Shown piece after piece: positions 60,720-64,000 of a stretch of 64,000 nt of DNA (the first letter of the stretch is position 1; each line of letters begins with the position of its first letter). The stretch comes from Salinicola rhizosphaerae (lineage in GTDB: Bacteria; Pseudomonadota; Gammaproteobacteria; Pseudomonadales; Halomonadaceae): positions 19,842-83,841 of the forward strand of contig NZ_BMZI01000001.1 of NCBI RefSeq assembly GCF_014652715.1, read 5' to 3'. Under the pieces are notes generated by a model that was not told the DNA's origin, ran no database searches, and saw only the letters and a list, made by a program, of their open reading frames with translations. The position numbers and the translations under genes are program-made.

Positions 60720-62147
60720 GTGTTCGTTTCACCCCGGCATTCTCTGATTGGCGCCACGCTGACTGGCGCCACGCTGACTGGCGCCACGCTGACTGGCGCC
60801 ACGCTGGCCGGTTGTTTGGGGCTGTCGGCGACGCCCGCGCTGGCGGACAGCGCCACCGACGACGCCGATGCCATGCGTGATGCAGAATGCCCCGGCTGGC
60901 TACCCGCGAAGACGCAGTGTTTCAAGGGGCAAGACACTCACGGGGCGTATTACTGGATCGCCATTCCGGCGGACTGGAATCACAAGCTCGTGCTGCACAG
61001 CCACGGCGGCCCGCGTCCCAACGCGCCCAAGCCCGACGACCCCGTGAATATCGACCTGCGGCAATACGATGTGATGGTGCGCGAGGGCTACGCCTGGGCC
61101 GGGTCCAGCTATCGCCGCGGCGGCTATGGCGTGCGCATGGCGGCCGCCGATACCGATCACCTGCGCGAGATCTTCACCGCGCGCTTCGGCAAGCCAGCGC
61201 GAACCTATCTCCACGGCCAGTCATGGGGTGGCAACGTCGCCGCCAAGACGATGGAGCTCTACGGTGACGGTGATGAGTCCGGAGATCACGCCTCGCAAGG
61301 ATCCCCTTATGACGGTGCGCTGTTGACCAGCGGCGTACTGGGTGGCGGTACGCAGGCCTATCAGTTTCGCGCTGACCTGCGGGCGGTCTATCAATACTAC
61401 TGCGCCAATCACCCGTATCCCGACGAGCCGCAATATCCGCTGTGGGAGGGGTTGCCCGAAGGCAGCGACATGACGCCCGAGGAGCTCAACGCGCGGGTCG
61501 ATGCCTGTACCGGCGTCGATCTACCGCCCGAGCAGCGAACCCCGCTGCAGCAGCAGACGCTGGATAATATCGTCGACGTGATTCGCATTCCGGCAAAGAC
61601 CCTCAAGGCGCACATGCGCTGGTCGACGTTCCTGTTCCAGGACATGGTGGAGCAGCGCCTCGGCGGCGCCAGCCCGTTCTCCAATCGCGGGGTCAAGTAC
61701 AGCGGTTCGATCAATGACGACGCCTTGAATGCGGGTATCTCGCGCTTCGACGAGGATGCCAAGGCCGTCAAGATGCTCGGGGAGGATGCTGGTCTCAGCG
61801 GCGATACCGACCTGCCGACCATCACCATGCACGCGATCGACGACCCGATCATCTTCGTCGAGAACGAGTGGCTCTACCGACGTGCGCGCGAGCGGAGTGG
61901 CACCGCCGATACGCTGGTTCAGCTCTACACCGACGAAGCCGAACACAGCGCACTATCGACGCCACAGTACGCGGCGGCGCTGGAGGCCCTGGATCGCTGG
62001 GTGGAACAGGGACAGAAGCCGACGCCGAAGCGCGTCGCGGCGGAGTGCGAGGCGCGTGAAGCGACCGTCTACGGCGGCAAGTGCCACTTCGATACGGACT
62101 ATCAGGTCGCCGAGTGGCGGGCGCGCGTCTATGCGCGCCAGCCCTGA
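60720..62147 (+). CDS. Secreted alpha/beta-hydrolase
   Basis: 475 residues from GTG 60720, preceded by GAGGAGG. The N-terminus is a signal peptide formed by the repeated unit GATLT, followed by GCLGLSATPALA and cleavage before DSATDD; alternatively TLAGC acts as a lipobox. The catalytic Ser168 lies in the nucleophile elbow GQSWGG. LVLHSHGGPRPNAP fits the oxyanion part, and a late His in DEAEHSAL is a candidate for the triad. Size and segments recall prolyl-peptidase-like and esterase families, but no precise substrate is supported. Confidence 0.78.
   Translation: MFVSPRHSLIGATLTGATLTGATLTGATLAGCLGLSATPALADSATDDADAMRDAECPGWLPAKTQCFKGQDTHGAYYWIAIPADWNHKLVLHSHGGPRPNAPKPDDPVNIDLRQYDVMVREGYAWAGSSYRRGGYGVRMAAADTDHLREIFTARFGKPARTYLHGQSWGGNVAAKTMELYGDGDESGDHASQGSPYDGALLTSGVLGGGTQAYQFRADLRAVYQYYCANHPYPDEPQYPLWEGLPEGSDMTPEELNARVDACTGVDLPPEQRTPLQQQTLDNIVDVIRIPAKTLKAHMRWSTFLFQDMVEQRLGGASPFSNRGVKYSGSINDDALNAGISRFDEDAKAVKMLGEDAGLSGDTDLPTITMHAIDDPIIFVENEWLYRRARERSGTADTLVQLYTDEAEHSALSTPQYAAALEALDRWVEQGQKPTPKRVAAECEAREATVYGGKCHFDTDYQVAEWRARVYARQP
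60750..60809 (+). repeat. Four in-frame 15-bp repeats in a signal peptide
   Basis: GGCGCCACGCTGACT is repeated at 60750, 60765 and 60780, with a diverged fourth copy at 60795. Each encodes GATLT, so copy-number change keeps the frame and only alters the length of the hydrophobic core. Confidence 0.93.
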
Positions 62148-62179
62148 CGCCGATTCTGACATCCGTGGCGTCGCCGCGT

Positions 62180-63562
62180 TCAAAGTGCCGGCTGGGCCGC
62201 TGGCGCTGTCTCTCGCCGCCATTCACGCTCATCCGCGTCCAATGCGCGATGGGCGGATTCCGGTAGCTTGAGCCCACCCCACATGGCCAGCAGCGTGATC
62301 GCGATCAGATAGATGGCCGGCGCCAGATTGTTGCCGGTCTGATCGATCAGCCAGGTCGCGACCAGTGGCGCGGTGCCGCCAAAGATGGTGTAGGAGACGT
62401 TGTAGCAGAGCGCAGAGGCGGTATAGCGCACGCGGGTCGGGAACTGTTCGGAGAGCAGCACCGCCGTGACGACGCCACAGATGACGGCGCCGATCGCCAT
62501 CAGCGCCGCCCCGATCAGCGACGGCAGCCACGCTCCGCTGCCGGCCAGCAGATAGGCCGGGAATACCGCCACGATCAGGCTGACGCCAGCGCTCATCACG
62601 GTACGCCGACGACCGACCCGGTCGGCATAGCGGCCGACGAACGGACATAGCAGACCGGCGAAGATCAGTGCGCCCAGACTCGCCAGCAGCGCCGTGGTCT
62701 GCGTGGCGCCACCGACCACCTGCATGTAGGTCGTGAAGTAGGTCGTGAACATGTAGAACGACAACGCCGTCACCGAGATGAACGCGCTCAGGCAGAAGAT
62801 GGTCGCGCCATGACTGCGGACGGTCTCGCCGAGCGGCGCCTGCGGGACGGCGTGCTCTGCCTTCAGCGCCTGAAACGCGGGCGACTCGTCCAGCTTCAGC
62901 CGCATGTAAAGGCCGATCAGGCCGAGCGGCGCCGCCACCAGAAACGGAATGCGCCAGCCCCAGGTACTCAGCGCCTCTTCTGACAGGATCAGCCCGACCA
63001 CGTAGGCCAGCGCCGCCGCCGTGGCGAAGGCGAGAAAGGTCGACACCGGCACGAAGCTGCCGTATCGCGCCTTGCGCGTTCGCGGCGCGTGCTCCATGAC
63101 GAAGGCGCAGGCCCCGGCGTATTCGCCGCCGGCCGAGAAACCCTGGACGCAGCGCGCCAGTGCCAGCGCCAGCGGCGCCAGCAGTCCCACGCTTGCGTAA
63201 GTCGGCAGCAGACCGATCACGGTGGTGGCACCGGCCATCAGCAGGACCGTGACGGCGAGAATGCGCTTGCGGCCGATGCGATCACCCAGCATGCCGAAGA
63301 AGATGCCGCCGAGCGGGCGCAGCGCGAATGACACGGCGAATACCGCAAATGTCTGCAGCAGGGCCAGCGAGTCGTCGCCAGGTGGAAAGAAGTGGTGCGA
63401 GATGACGACGGCGAGAAACCCGTAGACGGCGAAATCGAACCACTCGACGAAGTTGCCGATCGCCGAGGCGGCGATCACCTTGCGAAGCGTGGCGCTGTCG
63501 ACCTCGGTCGTTGGGGCGGAAGCGAAACGGGCATTGTTATTGTTGGACTCTGGCGATGACAT
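62180..63562 (-). CDS. MFS metabolite:H+ symporter (ProP/ShiA class)
   Basis: 460 residues, AGGAG upstream, 12 membrane segments. Class features: IGNFVEWFDFAVYGFLAVVIS, FALRPLGGIFFGMLGDRIGRKRIL, RCVQGFSAGGEYAGA and ESPAF after helix 6. Members move osmolytes (ProP), shikimate, alpha-ketoglutarate or citrate. In a salt-adapted cell a compatible-solute role is possible, but no neighbour supports it. The C-terminal coiled coil of E. coli ProP is absent. Confidence 0.9.
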   Translation of the reverse strand: MSSPESNNNNARFASAPTTEVDSATLRKVIAASAIGNFVEWFDFAVYGFLAVVISHHFFPPGDDSLALLQTFAVFAVSFALRPLGGIFFGMLGDRIGRKRILAVTVLLMAGATTVIGLLPTYASVGLLAPLALALARCVQGFSAGGEYAGACAFVMEHAPRTRKARYGSFVPVSTFLAFATAAALAYVVGLILSEEALSTWGWRIPFLVAAPLGLIGLYMRLKLDESPAFQALKAEHAVPQAPLGETVRSHGATIFCLSAFISVTALSFYMFTTYFTTYMQVVGGATQTTALLASLGALIFAGLLCPFVGRYADRVGRRRTVMSAGVSLIVAVFPAYLLAGSGAWLPSLIGAALMAIGAVICGVVTAVLLSEQFPTRVRYTASALCYNVSYTIFGGTAPLVATWLIDQTGNNLAPAIYLIAITLLAMWGGLKLPESAHRALDADEREWRRETAPAAQPAL

Positions 63563-63802
63563 CGAATTGTCTCCTCTGACGCCATAAGGGGCAGGAAAGC
63601 ACTTGGCCTTTCCAGCCTATGGCGTCGGAGGGGGCGGGGCGGTGGCTCGGGCGACGGAGAGCGTTCTCCCCGCGACATCCCGACCATGGCTGATCGCACG
63701 AGAACCGCGCGGCCAGCCATTTCATGCGGGCAGCTCTGCTGATTTAGGCAGGCCGGCTCATGTGGGCAATGACGCTCATGTGTTCAAGGACGTTAAAGAG
63801 GA

Positions 63803-64000
63803 TCAGTCGTCGGCCAGCCCCAGCTGGTGGCGCACGCGCGCCAGCGAGTCCGCCTGCGACTGCGCGTAAAGAGTGAACTCGTCGACGACCGGCCGGCCAA
63901 GCGCGAGTTCGAAGGCCGCCTGGTTCGACTGCTCGGCGTAGGCCTGGTGCTGGGCATCGCCGAGATTGGACTGGAAGATGCCGGCGGCGCTGACGGGCAG
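63803..64000 (-). CDS. C-terminal end of a DUF1338-like dioxygenase (partial)
   Basis: Only the last 65 codons are present, as the gene runs off the window edge. The reading LPVSAAGIFQSNLGDAQHQA, then ALGRPVVDEFTLYAQSQ, recalls the C-terminus of the 2-oxoadipate dioxygenase/decarboxylase family (HglS/YdcJ, DUF1338), which acts in D-lysine catabolism. This is from memory and short. The 240 bases between it and the MFS gene hold nothing recognisable. Confidence 0.5.
   Translation of the reverse strand: MPVSAAGIFQSNLGDAQHQAYAEQSNQAAFELALGRPVVDEFTLYAQSQADSLARVRHQLGLADD

Overview
The window is a GC-rich stretch of a gammaproteobacterial chromosome. The gene set and gene order point to a halophilic Halomonadaceae-type organism: fadBA, an EpmC-type EF-P hydroxylase, the conserved holA-lptE-leuS / zinc-ribbon block, many acidic proteins, and REP-like repeats of the kind known from Pseudomonas and relatives. 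The family assignment is inferred from gene content, not from a marker gene. No rRNA, tRNA, CRISPR array, transposase or prophage was recognised.

Region 1 (1-15,994) starts with the tail of cysD and with cysNC (sulfate activation to PAPS). It continues with a group-2-like capsule locus: a small lipoprotein, KpsD-, KpsM-, KpsT- and KpsE-type export proteins, a giant fusion protein with a HAD domain, a pyruvyltransferase-like protein, a sulfotransferase-like protein, kdsD and kdsA (Kdo supply), and a PhyH-type oxygenase, closed by a clear terminator. Base composition changes sharply inside kpsM, again in and after kpsE, and back at kdsD, as expected for a mosaic serotype cassette. An exact 12-base match to the RfaH ops element lies in the start of kpsD, and a JUMPstart-like stretch follows a plausible promoter in the leader. 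No canonical KpsC/KpsS/KpsU is present here.

Region 2 (16,000-38,400) is mostly housekeeping. It holds a four-copy 92-bp tandem array of REP-like units, a small membrane protein, hipBA, rlmM, tusA, a MATE exporter, epmC, a degenerate exonuclease-like gene coupled to tatD, uup, a universal stress protein, a SlyA/MarR regulator, a DUF5924/DUF2914 membrane protein, fadB-fadA and an LD-carboxypeptidase. A LysR regulator is divergent from a pair made of a BesD/HalD-like 2-oxoglutarate oxygenase and a DddP-like M24 metalloenzyme. That pair looks like a small catabolic or modifying unit of unknown substrate.

Region 3 (38,400-54,120) carries a GGDEF/EAL protein, a MAPEG protein, a complete type I secretion system (TolC-like, HlyD-like and PrtD-like ABC) and, divergently, a 2489-residue protein built from about seven CBM6/35-like modules, a malectin-like domain, an Ig-like domain and a sugar-dehydrogenase-type beta-propeller. 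It has no Sec signal and no RTX repeats, so it is probably an unusual type I substrate. Region 4 (54,200-64,000) has a Bcr/CflA exporter, holA-lptE-leuS, a DUF1451 zinc-ribbon gene, a secreted alpha/beta hydrolase whose signal peptide contains four copies of a 15-bp repeat, a ProP/ShiA-type MFS transporter, and the 3' end of a gene that resembles the DUF1338 2-oxoadipate dioxygenase family.
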